A stretch of 64,000 nucleotides of DNA from Tilletiopsis washingtonensis (lineage: Eukaryota > Basidiomycota > Exobasidiomycetes > Entylomatales). Position 1 is the first letter of the stretch; each line of letters starts with the position of its first letter. This document shows positions 1 through 11,063 of this stretch, in pieces. A program made the position numbers and the translations under genes. The notes beneath the pieces are model-generated. The model searched no databases, was not told the DNA's origin, and saw only the letters and a program-made list of their open reading frames with translations. The stretch covers positions 382,777-446,776 of the forward strand of contig NW_020312016.1 of the NCBI RefSeq assembly GCF_003144115.1, in the 5' to 3' direction.

Positions 1-67
1 GCCGGGGCTGGCGAAGCGACTCGATCGAGATGCGACGTCGGTGCTGGCGACGCGTCTCAATAGGCGA

Positions 68-143
68 GAGGCCTCACCGGGGCTGGTGACGGCGGCTCGC
101 GAAGGGGGCAGAGAGGCCTCACCGGGGCTGGTGACGGCGGCTC
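68..143. repeat. 45-bp direct tandem repeat, about 1.7 copies
   Basis: A 31-bp core beginning GAGGCCTCACCGGGGC occurs at 68-98 and again at 113-143, spaced 45 bp apart. The second copy diverges after the GGCGGCTC. It lies in non-coding sequence. Confidence 0.8.
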
Positions 144-260
144 AGCGAACAAGGGCAGACTCTGGAGAGAGCGCGCACGAGTCAATTGCTGTGAGAGGCA
201 ATGTAAAGACAGAGGGGAATAATTGGGTGACATGTGCGCTCGGGGGCTGGCTCGCGTGAG

Positions 261-268
261 TATAAGAG
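261..268 (+). promoter_or_regulatory. TATA-like box TATAAGAG
   Basis: TATAAGAG is identical to motifs upstream of TIM21 (31862) and of the two-barrel expansin-like gene (22795-22788, minus). In otherwise very GC-rich DNA an eight-base AT-rich match is notable. No coding start is established nearby, so which transcript it serves is unknown. The nearest downstream ATG, at 313, opens only a ten-codon frame. Confidence 0.35.
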
Positions 269-934
269 GGGAGCGCGCCTGTCGAGGAGCGAGACAGGCG
301 CAGTGCGTCGCGCATGGCGCAAGGAGAGACACTAGGCGCAGCCTGAGTGTCGAGAGAGGAGCCGTCAAAATCGGACGGCGAGGAGGGGCGGCCGCCGGCT
401 CAGGGGGTGATGAGCCGGCGGCATTAAGGGGCGCACGCGAGCGCTAGGTGCGAGCGATGCCTACGTCCTGCCTGTGCTCGCAGCATCAGGGTAGGTTCGG
501 CAATCATCGCTGCGACACCCGCCGTGATGGAGGGGGTGATGTGAAAGGAAGAGGTTGAGGAGCCGACGCGGGATGAACCATGCGCGGCGGCAACGAAGGC
601 GGTGATCGGTTGCTGGGCGTTGCGCAGCGGCGTGTGCGAAGGCGGTGGCGCCGGCTGTGACGAGCGTGAGCAGCGCGATCGCCCCTACCTCTTCCAGATG
701 ACGAGACGCGGGGATCGGAGGCGAGCGGAGCGGCGAGTCAAAGATTGTTGGAACAAGAACGGTCGGCGAGACGAGGCGGCGGTGAGGAGACGAGTGGCGG
801 TGATGCGAGGCGTCGCAGGAAAGGGCGCAGTGTCGGCGACGATGAGGCGTCGGCGCGTGCGTCCCGCAGCGGCGTCGGCACGGACCGCGAGATCGCTCTA
901 TAGGGGCTGCGCGACAGGGGCCGGCGAGCGACGG

Positions 935-1060
935 CGACGAAGCCGTGGCGTCGCACGGACTCTGCGATGTGAGGCGCGCGCAGCCCTGATCGCAATTCGA
1001 CGAAGCCGTGGCGTCGCACGGACTCTGCGATGTGAGGCGCGCGCAGCCCTGATCGCAATT
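935..1060. repeat. Perfect 63-bp tandem duplication
   Basis: The 63 bases at 935-997, starting CGACGAAGCCGTGGCG and ending GATCGCAATT, are repeated without a change at 998-1060. The unit is a multiple of three, so it would keep any frame, but no supported gene covers it. Identity of both copies implies a recent duplication or a copy-number-variable locus. Confidence 0.9.
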
Positions 1061-1773
1061 GCGGCGGCGGCGGCGACGCGCGAGAGCGAGATGCGCCGCG
1101 AGGCGACTTGATGAGACCCGCGAGGGATGCTGCTCGGCGTTGCTCTGACGCTGCTGGCGGCTGTCGTGCCTGCACCTGCACCTGCTGCAGGCATCGCCGA
1201 GCGCCGGCGCGGCACTCAGACGCATCGGAGCAGCTGCCCCGCGCCACCTCGCGCCGCTGTCCTTCCCTGCCGCGCTGCCGAGCCGAGCAAAGGGTGCCGC
1301 GCGCGGCGCGTGCGGAGCACGGCAGAGCAGCAGGGCACGGCAGCGGTCGCAGCGCAGCAGCACGACGACGACGCCCACCTCCCGCTCGTCTGCCGCCGCC
1401 TTCGCAGCGCAGCGCGCCGCCGTCCGACTTGCGACTTCTCGCTCCGCCGCTCCCGTCCTGCACCTGCACCTGCGTCTTGCAACTGACTCTGACCGCTGTC
1501 GCCGCCGCTGCCCGGGGCCTGTCTTGCTGTCGCAGCGCCGGCCTGGCTCGTCGCTCCTCCTTCTCCTTCTCCTCCACCCCATCACTCACTCACCCGCGCT
1601 TCTCTGCTCTGCTGGACACGCTCCGCCTTCTGGACCTGCACTCAGCGCCTGCATCTCGCCGCCCGCGACCCTTCTCGCCGTTCCGTCGTCGCCGCCGCCG
1701 GCCTCGCTCGGCCCTCGTCGCACCTCTCCCTTTCCCTTGCGTCGGCCAGTCGGTGCCGACCTGAGCCGCCACG

Positions 1774-4700
1774 CTGTCGTCTCGCAAGCGTCCCGCCTCG
1801 TCTCCGGCCGACTCGGAAGTCGAGCTTCCCACCGTCGCCTCTCAGCAGCAGCAGCGCCAACAGCAGCAGGCCGGTCCGCCGCGCTTTGCCGACGCCGTCG
1901 CCGCCGCCGTCGCAGCCAGCGGCGCTGCGGGCTCCGGCTCCGCCGCTGCGCCCCCCAGCAGCAGCTCGTCGTCGCAGTCGCGCGACGAGGGCCGCAAGCA
2001 CAAGAAGCGCCCCACGCCGCCGCCGCCGCAGCACGAGCTCGAGCTCGAGGTCTCGACGTCGGTGCACCAGCTGCAGGCGCAGCACGAGCAGGCGCAGCAG
2101 CAGCAGCGCACCGCGCATCCGCGCCTCGAGCGCAAGAGCTCGCAGCGTGCCCTGCCCAGCAGCAGCAGCGCCGCGCAGAGCTATACGCATCTGAAGAACT
2201 CAAAGAGCCTCTCGGGCGCCTCGCCGTACCGCAGCGCGCACCACCAGTCGGCGCCGCGAGCTGTGCCGCGCACGTCGCTCACCTCCAACAGCAGCTCGGC
2301 CGCGGGCTTCTCCGGCTCGCCGCCGTCGTCGTCTGCGTGGCCGCAGGCCTCTTCGCCGCCACGCTCCACCGGGCCTGCGCCCATTGAGCTCAGCCCGACC
2401 GTCAGCGCCGCCGAGCTGCCTTCTGCGCCGTCGTCCGACGCTGCGCTCAACCCTGCTGGCAGTGCGCCGTCTCCCACACAGCGCCTCTACCCCTCTCCCG
2501 CCGTCTACACGACGGCAGCTTCCTCCTTCCGCGCCTCGCAGTCGGACCACTCGCATCGCGCCGGCTTTGCCAGCTCGCCGAACAACTCGTCGTACTTCCG
2601 CGCCTCGGCCTCGCCCGCCGGCAGTGGACAGTCGCCGCCCGCCAGTGCCGGCTCGCCTCCTGCCTCTGCCCTTGCGCAGGCGCCCATGACGAACTCGTCG
2701 ACGCGCAACAGCACGAGCGGAGCGGGTGCCTTCTCCTTTGGCTCCCCTCCCTCTCACCCCGACACGGGCAGCCCGCACGGCTCCGAGACGCAGTCGCAGA
2801 GCGCCTCGGTGGGCCCGCCGCTCGTCAAGCGCGGCACCAGCTTCACCATGATGGACCTCGACGAGTCGCTGCGCGCGCTGTATTTTGCGCCCATGCCCCT
2901 CGTCGTGCTTGACAGCAACCGGCAGGTGCGCATGTGCAACCGGCCCGCCGAGATCGTCTTTGGCGTCAGTGCGCCGGCGTGCGTGGGCCAGCGCTTCGAG
3001 AAGTGGGTGGCCAAGAGCTCGATTGTGCAGTACTCGCTGGCCTTGAACGAGGCGTCGCAGTCGTCAGTCGACAAGCAGTGGGCCAGTCCGACGACGACGC
3101 GCCTGGCGCTCCTGACCGGCGAGGAGCAGCGCCTGATCCAGGCGGACCTGAGCGTCTCGGCCTGGTTCACGAGCGACCAGATGTTTGACTCGAGCGACAC
3201 GCACGCCAGCACGCCGCAGCCAAACGCCATGCGCAGTCTCGATCAGCCCGTGCCGCGCCGCTCGGGCTCGGGCATTGGCAACAGCGGCAACAATGTGCCG
3301 CTGCTGCACGAGGCCATGTTCACGATCGCCGTCACGCCAGTGTAAGTTGCGCGCGCGCGCAGATGCGAGCCTGGTCTATGCGCTGACACGTCGCCACACA
3401 GCCGCACCGCGCAACGCCGCATGAACGCGGCCGAGAGCCACATGAGCAAGACAGACCAGCTCAAGGACGCAGTGCTGCACAGTCTCGACACGGCCGTCAT
3501 GGCGCTGAGCTGCGACGGCACGGCCGTGGTGCGCAACCGTGCCTGCGACGAGGTGCTGTCGCTCTTCACCGTCGAGGCGCCCAAGCAGACGGCACTCGAG
3601 GCGCCTGCAGAGGGCGAGGAGCAGGATCCGAACAACGCCAACACGTCCATCGACCTGACGTGGCTCAGCAAGAACATGAACTGCTACGACGAGCATTTCC
3701 AGGGCCCCTTGGATGTGAGTGGCGCCGACTTGCGCGCGCTGAGCGCTTTCACTGACGACGCGCTGCCTGCAGGAGAGCAAGTGGCCAATCTACCGCTCTG
3801 CGGTGCTGGGTCAGCGCACCGAGCCAGTCTTCATCGGCTGCGAGCACCCTGTCACGCGGGAGCGCACGGTGCTGGAGATTATCGGCAAGCCGATGCGCGA
3901 CTCGAGCGGCCTGGGCGAGCACATTGGCGGCATCATCACGCTGAGAGATGTCACCGACGAGCGCAAGAAGCGCACCGAGGACATCCAGGAGCAGGGCGAT
4001 GCCTACTTCAAGCAGACGTGCGACGCCATGCCGCAGCTGGTGTGGGTCACGACGCCGACGGGCTACCACGAAGTGAGTGCCGCCGCGCGAGACTGACAGT
4101 AAGCGTTGGCTAACCGCACACACGCGCAGTGGTACTCCAAGTCGTGGTACGAGTACACGGGCGCCAAGGAGCACGAGACGCAGGGCGCCGGCTGGCAGAA
4201 CATCTTCCACCCCGAGGACATGCCGGAGAGCAGCAAGCGCTGGAGCCACTCGCTGCGCACGGGCGACCTGTACGAGACGGCGTACCGTGCGCGGCGCCAC
4301 GACGGCATGTGGCGCTGGATGCTGGGGCGCGCACAGCCGGTGCGCGACCAGAACACGGGCGAGATCAAGAAGTGGTTCGGCACGTGCACCGACATTCACG
4401 ACCAAGTCGAGGCGCTGGCGGCCAGCCGACAGGCACAGGCGCAGCTCGAGAGCGTCATCAACCAGGCCGCCATGACGCTCTGGGCCGTCGACCGCGAGGG
4501 CGTCGTGACGCTGGCCGAGGGCCCTGGCGTGCGGCAGCTCAAGCTCATGGCGCCCAGCACGCCGATCGGCTCCGAAAAGGGCGATGCGGCGCGCTCGGAG
4601 GACTTCCGCGAGCGCGCCAGCGAGGACGGCGGCCAGCACCACAGCGGCAGCAACTCGAACAGCAACAGCAGCGGCTCGCGCCCGCGGCACACGATGATTG

Positions 4701-6976
4701 GCCGCTCCATCTACCACGTCTGGGACTCGTCGGACATCCGCACGGCCATCCAGCGCGCGCTCCACGGCGAGTCCGTCACCGAGGAGATGGAGATCGACGG
4801 GCGCTGGTTCCGCACGAGCTACAACCCGCTGCGCGCCTCTGACCCCGATGGGCCTGCCATGGCCATCGCCGGCGAGATCGAGGAGGAGGCGGCCGACGAC
4901 TCGGAGATCATCGGCGTCGTCGGCGCGTCGATGGACATTACCGAGCGCAAGCGCGCCCAGATCCGCATGGAAGAGTCGCTCGTGGAAAAGTCGCGCGCGC
5001 TGGCTGCCGAGGGTGCCGCGCGCGAGGCGAGCCGGCTGAAGTCCGAGTTCCTCGCCAACATGTCGCACGAGATCCGCACGCCCATCGCCGGTGTCATTGG
5101 TCTCTCGGAGCTGCTGCTCGACGAGCGGCTGAGCCCGCAGCAGCGCGACTACGCCGAGACGATCCAGCGCTCGGCCGAGGGTCTGCTGACGGTGATCAAC
5201 GACGTGCTGGACTTCAGCAAGGTCGAGATTGGCAAGCTCGACGTCGAGCGCGCGCCGTTCAACCTCGAGGTGGTGCTGCGCGACCAGAAGCGCATGCTCA
5301 GCTTCGCCACGCAGAAGAAGGGCCTCGAGTTCCGCGACTCGGTCGAGCTGCGCTACAAGGGCCTCTTGATCGGCGATGCGGGCCGTCTGCGGCAGGTCAT
5401 CACCAACATCCTCACCAACGCCATCAAGTTCACGTCGCGCGGCCACATCTCGCTCGACGTGCTCGAGGTCAGCGAGGACGCCAACAGCCTGACGGTGCGC
5501 TTCGACGTGCGCGACACGGGCTGCGGCATTGCGCCCGAGACGCTCTCAAGGCTCTTCCAGCCCTTCAGCCAGGCAGACCCGTCGACGGCGCGGCGCTTCG
5601 GCGGCACGGGCCTGGGCCTGAGCATCTCCAAGAACCTCGTCGAGCTGATGAGCGGCCAGATCGGCCTCAACTCGGTCGAGGGCCAGGGCTCGCATGCCTG
5701 GTTCATCGTGCCGTTCGCCAAGGCCAAGCCCGACGAGATCCGCGCGCAGGTCGAGACTACGCAGGAGCAGGCGGCCATCGCGCCCAACGGCGGCATGCCG
5801 GGCCTCGACCGCAACCCGCTCTCGCGCCCGCGCAAGGACATCTGGATCCTCATTGCCGAGGACAACCTCGTCAACGCGCAGATCGCCAGCAAGAACCTCA
5901 AGAAGATGGGCTTCAGCTGCCGCACGGCCGAGAACGGCCTGCTGGCGCTCGACGAGCTGCACCGCAACACGTACGACGCCGTGCTCATGGACTGCCAGAT
6001 GCCCGAGTGCGACGGCTACGAGGCCACGCGGCTGATCCGCAACTCGAACAATCCGGAGACACGCATGCTGCCCGTCATTGCCCTCACGGCATCGGCGATC
6101 AAGGGCGACCGCGAGCGCGCACTCGAGGCGGGCATGGTCGACTACCTCGCCAAGCCCGTTAAGCGCGCCGCCCTCGAGGCGACGCTCTGCCGCTGGCTGT
6201 ACGACCAGGACGCGCGGCAGTGCCTCTCGCGCTTCTGCGCGCCCGTGACGCCCGGCTGGGGTGCGCCGCCGCCGCCGGTCGCGGGCCCTTCAAGCAATGC
6301 GCCGGCAGCCAGTGGTGGCGAGTCATTGACGCCGTCGCTCGAATCGCACACCACGCGCTCCGAGTACCCTTTCCCGGCCGAGGTGGCTAGCGCGTTCCCG
6401 ACGGCCGTGGCACAGGCATCAGTGGACAATGCCATGTCGCCGCACTCGCTGCCCATGGCGCGCAAGGGCAGCGCTGGTTCGGCAGGCGGCCATTCGGCGA
6501 AAAGCCACACGAGCAAGGCGAGCATCGGCACGGCTTCCACTCGCACGCTTCTCGTCAACACGTCAGACGCGCTCGGCGCCGCAGCAGCACTGCTGGCGGC
6601 CCGGCGCTCATCAGACGAGGCCTCGCCACTGCGAGTGCCGCCACGACCCTCGATGATGCCGCGCAGCAAGTCGCATACACACGACAGCGGCAGCGGCAGT
6701 CGCTCCAGCCGCTCGCGCGCACATGCGGCACCGTTGCTGCGCCGCTCGAGCCGTGAGCAAGGCGGCATGGGCCGGGATCTCGAGGGCGAGGTGCTCAAGG
6801 CGGCCGCTGGCCTCTCGAGCGAGCCGCGCCTCGGTGCAGCGATGGAGGGCGAGGGCGACGTGAGCGTCGAGTCCGTTGCCTCGAGCGCTCACACCGCCGC
6901 CGGGCCTATCGAAGAGGAGGGCCCCGACGACGAGACGCGAGATGTAGACGGCGACTCGCCCATGGTTACTACGTAA
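1774..6976 (+). CDS. Multi-PAS hybrid histidine kinase with response-regulator receiver
   Basis: Two-component sensor kinase. Exons: about 1774-3341, 3402-3714, 3773-4072 and 4130-6976; introns are 57-60 nt. Counting from a CTG at 1774 gives 1675 residues. Order: Ser/Gln-rich N-terminus; PAS-like segments (DLDESLRALYFAPMPLVVLD; the DQLKDAVLHSLDTAV block; a clear PAS/PAC around WYSKSWYEYTG; one ending GASMDITERKR); dimerisation H-box NMSHEIRTP with phospho-His near residue 1040; ATPase boxes TNAIKF, DTGCGIAP and GGTGLGLS; receiver domain ILIAEDN with phospho-Asp in LMDCQMP near 1348 and a KPV lysine motif; then about 250 disordered residues. It should relay phosphate through an HPt protein to a response regulator. 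There are no membrane spans, so a cytosolic sensor is expected. The start is unsettled: no in-frame ATG exists between the stop at 1762 and 2686. Confidence 0.9.
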
Positions 6977-7441
6977 AGGAGAGCACATGGATCCGCAATG
7001 CACTGTACGATAGCTCCCGACTTGCAGCGTGTGTGATCTGCGACAGGCCAGCGTGAGCCGAGGGGAAGCGGAGTGAGCCGGCTCGGAGGGGCGGCGCCGC
7101 AGGAGATGAAGCGCAGAGCTCGGACCGCGGCTGCAGACGTACAGCGCGGCTGAGATCTGCGAGGGCTGCGCTTGGTCCTCATCTGCCCTGTCTCGAGGCT
7201 AGCGCCGCTGCATCTGCACCCGAGGCGGGTTCCCCTGAGCCCTGCAAGGCCCTTGCGCGCGAGAGCGGACCGGCGCTCGCGCCATCTGGCGCTAGCGAGG
7301 CGCGCGCTGCGGCGCGCTCATGCCCCGCCTGACCGCCCGACAAGCCTCGCCCGTTGGCATGCCGCTCGCCGGAGCCATGCAGCAGCAAGCGGACCGGCAG
7401 CTCATGCTGCCTCTCTTGCTTCCCACCACCATCAAGTCACC
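6977..7441. other. Intergenic, kinase 3' end to GH47 promoter
   Basis: About 465 bp with no supported gene. Nothing beyond general GC-rich sequence was seen. The GH47 ATG is preceded by CACCACCATCAAGTCACC, an A/C-rich context suited to initiation. Confidence 0.5.
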
Positions 7442-9652
7442 ATGAAGAAGGCATCGCTCGTTGCGCTGCTCGTCGCCCTCGTCTCGTGCGCGCAGGGCAC
7501 CACCGTGCAGGCTCCCAATTTGAGCGCACAGCCTGATCGTGCCAACGCTGTGAAGGCGGCCTATGTCAAGAGCTACAAGTGAGTTGCTTTGCCTCTGCGT
7601 CAGAGTCACCCGACGGCTGTGCAGGCAAGCACTGTCGGCCTGTGCGCTGATGCGGCTCTTGCGCAGTGCTTACCTGCAATACGCCGAGGGCTCTGATGGT
7701 GAGTGGCCCTCCGCGGCTCATCATACGCTGTACTGTGCTAAACCTGCACCTTTCAGAGCTGCTGCCGCTATCTCGCAAAGGCGACGGCGGCTTCGGCAAC
7801 TGGGCCGCAACAGCCATCGATGCGCTGAGCACGCACCACCTCATGGGTCTCAGCGACCTCTTCTCGCGCAGCGTCGCGTTCGCCGAGAAGGTCGACTTCA
7901 GCCGCACGACGCAGTCAAGCATCAGCATCTTCGAGACTACGATTCGATACGTCGGTGCTCTGCTCTCAGCCTATGAGCTCGACGGAAAGCGCAATGTCAA
8001 GCTGGTGCAGCAGGCTCAGGTGATCGGCGATCACCTGCTGCGAGGATGGACGGACAACCACGATTTGCCGTACAACACGCTGCGCGACTGGAACAACTTT
8101 GGAGGCCCGCAGACTGATGGTGCCATCATCGCCGAGACTGGCACACTGGTCATTGAGCTCGATCGCCTCTCAAAGTTCTCGGGCAACAACACGTACCGAG
8201 AGTTTGGAGTGCGCGCGATGCGCGCTACCGTCGAGTCGAAGCAGAGCGTGAGCAGGTTGGGAGGCAGGCGTAGAATGAGCTGCTGACGCGGAGTTTGGCA
8301 GCTTCCGGATGGCCTGTACGGCCAGCAAATTGACCCAGAGACGGGCGAGGGCTCGAACCTCATGACGGTGCGCTGCCTTCCGGGACCTGGCGTCACAAAT
8401 CACGACTGAGTCTCCTCCTCTGCAGTGGGGCGGAGGCAGTGACTCCTTCTTCGAGTGCGTCACTGAAGCGTGGGACGTTGGTTGTTCCTGCTCATCATTT
8501 GCCGCTTGTCAGATACATGATCAAGTACGCACAGCTCATTGGCCGTCCGAATGATATCTGGGCGCCGGCATGGATCAAGACCGTCAAGGCTTCCATCCAG
8601 CATCTCATCACGCGCGCCGGCGGCACGTCCAAGCAGCTGTGAGCCTCTCTGACTTTCTCTTCTGCCGCTCTGCTGACCCGAGCGTCCGGACGCAGCACCT
8701 ACCTGACCGACTACACCACCTCTTCCGGTCAGATTCCGCGCTGGTCTCACCTCGGATGCTTTGCAGGCGGCAACTGGATCCTCGGTGGCCGCCTGCTGCG
8801 GAACGATGGCATCGTCCAGTACGGTCTTGAGCTTGCTGAGAGCTGCATCAACACGTACACCAGCAGCGCGTCGGGCATCGGCCCCGAGTCGTTTGTCTTC
8901 AAGACGCAGAGCGGCTCAAGCAAGTGCGTTGTGCGTGTGGAACGTTCGGCTACAAGCTGACTTGCCCGCCATTGCAGTGGCGTCACGATCAACGACCCAG
9001 CCGGCTACTACGCCCGAGGCTTCGACTACGACAGTCCTGCGTATATTCTGAGGCCCGAGGTGCTCGAGTCCGTCTTCTACGCCTACCGCGCCACGGGCGA
9101 TACGCGCTGGCAAAATCTGGCGTGGACGGCGTTCCAGGCGCTGCGGAAGCACTGCGAGAGTGGCAGCGGTGCCTGGGCCTCCATCAACGACATACGCAAG
9201 ACGAACACGGAGCAGATCGACAACAGCGAAAGCTTTGTGTATGCCGAGACCCTCAAGTATCTCTTCTTGACGTTCGCGGATCCGGATATTGTCTCGCTGG
9301 TGAGTCCGCCGGAGGAGGGTGAGAAAGATGAAGCTGACGCAAGCCGGCAAAGGACACGCACGTTTTCAACACCGAAGGCCATCCGTTCCAGATCGATGAT
9401 CCGGACGCCGACTTCACCTCACTGCCCGTCGGCACGTTGCCCACGCCCTCCGGCTCAGCCAAGGGCAGCTCTCGCACCGCAGAGGACGTGCCGGCGCCGC
9501 TGCTCAGCGGCCTGCCCGCGGGCCTTCGGCTCTTGCAGAGCGTCGCGGAGGGCGTGCAGAAAGTGCTGGGCCGCGACGAGCCTGCCGCTCCGGCGCCTGC
9601 GTCCGGGCCTGCCGGCATGCATCGCCGTCGTAGCCCTGCCGCTTTCTTCTAG
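7442..9652 (+). CDS. Secreted class I alpha-1,2-mannosidase, GH47
   Basis: Glycoside hydrolase family 47 enzyme, which trims alpha-1,2-linked mannose from N-glycans with inversion and needs Ca2+. Nine exons: 7442-7578, 7667-7698, 7757-8247, 8302-8367, 8426-8454, 8513-8638, 8696-8923, 8978-9299, 9353-9652; 576 residues, near the family norm. The N-terminus (MKKASLVALLVALVSCAQG) is a signal peptide. Family motifs appear in order: FGNWAATAIDALSTHHLMGL, GSDSFFEY, LRPEVLES, ETLKYLFLTF and the Ca2+-site motif FNTEGHPF. The usual DAL-DTL motif reads DALSTHH, a substitution worth noting. The final about 90 residues are a Pro/Ala/Ser-rich tail. It could act in the Golgi or outside the cell; with no membrane anchor beyond the signal, secretion is likelier. 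The gene runs tail-to-tail into PPM1. Confidence 0.93.
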
Positions 9653-9695
9653 TCTGCCACCACATCGCTTCCTTCAAGCGAATGCCCACCTCATC

Positions 9696-11063
9696 TCATT
9701 CCGCCGCTCGCTCCTCCAAGGCCTCTTGCGCCGCCGGCGTCCCGCTCCGCTTTGCCCAGCTCACGCAGTAGTGCGAAAGCAGCATCTCGAGCTCCTCCAC
9801 CTCATCCAGGCCCTCCAATCTCGAGAGCCTACATACAGCGCCATCAGCGTTCGCTCCTCGTTCGCGAACGCGTGCTCAACTCACCTGACTCTCTCCTCCG
9901 CCGGCAATGCGCTCCAGACGTGCTTGAGACTCTGCGCCTCGCTCTGCGTGCTGTCCCCTTCAGCACAAGCGCTCAGAGTTCGCTCAAAGAGTCCCGCGTA
10001 CGCCTCGGGCGTCGTCAGGCCTCGCGCGCCGGGCAGATCCAGGCCTCTTGCGCCCAGGTTTGACAGCATGACCTGTCCGAATCTGCTCGGCGCTGTTCCT
10101 GCGGCCGTAGCTCCGGCATCGCCGCCGATGCACATGTCATAGGCGAGCACCTCGAGCTTGCCAAACCGCTGCGCGAACCACTGCAGCAGCGCTTGAGAAG
10201 AAGCAGACGGAAGATAGGCGAGCACGCATTCGGCGAGCAGCAGCGTGGGAAGCGAGGCGTCGAGCACGGAGAGGAGCGACTCGGAGATGTGAGATGCCGA
10301 GCCTTCGTCTAAAGAGGAGGGAGGCGCAGTGGCGATCTGACGAAGATCGCACGGGAGGATGTGCAGACGAGAGGTGTGCAGAGCACTGCCGTTTTGCTCT
10401 GCGCCCCAAGCATGCGCAATCAGCGCTCCCACTTCCTCCTCTTCTTGCGGCTACGCGACTGTCACTCACCGACGCGCATGCCCTGCGGTCCAGTCCCGCC
10501 CACTCGCTTCCGCAGCGGCTCAGAGCGCGCAATGCGCTCAATCTTGGCGCGCGTCAACTGCGGAAAGTCGAGCTCTACGTAGCGTGCCAGACGAACGTCG
10601 AGCTTCTCTTCTGCCTGCGCGAGGAGAGGAGAGGGACCACGTGAGCGTGCAGACTAGGCGAGGTGAGGGTGCGGCGCACCTGTATCCGCCAGAAGCGCGC
10701 GTCACTCCCCGCTCCCAGGCTGACGATCTGTTTCTTGCCCTCGCCCTCGCTCAGGAACCTCTCGACGCATTCGTCGAGGCGCCGACAGCGCAGCGCCGTG
10801 CCGATGTTGATGATCGGCGGACGACGCGGCAGTGGCTGTGGCGTGCCCATGGGCACGAAGTGCGCTGAAAATGACTCGGAAGGGAGATAGCCTGCGCGCA
10901 TGGCCGAGAGGCGGGAGAGGAGAGCATCGGAGTCGGTCGCGCGCACGGCTTGGTCGGAGGCGAAGGTGGAGGAAGAGGGCGCGCTAGAGCTACCAGCGAC
11001 GCCGTCGCTGCCTGGAGCGGCGGCGCGGCGCGAACGAGGCACGCCGAGCGAGAGGCCAGACAT
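9696..11063 (-). CDS. PPM1: Leucine carboxyl methyltransferase 1 (PP2A methyltransferase)
   Basis: Transfers methyl from S-adenosylmethionine to the C-terminal leucine carboxyl of the PP2A catalytic subunit, controlling assembly of B subunits. Four exons on the minus strand: 11063-10680, 10614-10470, 10398-9885, 9828-9696; 391 residues. Visible family features are the DSDALLSRLSAMRAGYL block, PIINIGTALR, the SAM loop VSLGAGSDARFWR (residues 114-126), YVELDFPQLT, LPCDLR, LLLAECVLAYL and the C-terminal LDEVEELEMLLSHYC. The last exon is found only by splicing across a 56-nt intron (9884-9829). It ends 43 bp from the GH47 stop on the other strand. Confidence 0.92.

Larger units (their letters stand above)
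1..1764. other. Gene-poor leader region upstream of the histidine kinase
   Basis: No protein family is recognisable on either strand. The stretch holds a 45-bp tandem duplication (68-143), a TATAAGAG motif at 261-268, a perfect 63-bp tandem duplication (935-1060), and a pyrimidine-rich stretch around 1550-1740 that looks like a promoter or 5' untranslated leader. The reading frame of the downstream kinase is closed by a TGA at 1762-1764. The plus strand has no ATG at all from just after 1127 to 2685. Long frames seen here translate to Arg/Ala/Ser-rich text typical of GC-rich non-coding DNA. Confidence 0.6.

Noticed and set aside
1111-1764. Open frame starting ATG at 1111 as the first kinase exon
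   Set aside because: It ends at the TGA at 1762 in the same frame as the kinase. Its Cys/Arg-rich product has no family features, and I found no intron that would remove the stop convincingly.
3749-5446. 565-codon open frame on the minus strand under the histidine kinase
   Set aside because: It lies fully antisense to clear PAS and histidine kinase domains; high GC with rare stops makes such shadow frames common, and no family motif is present.
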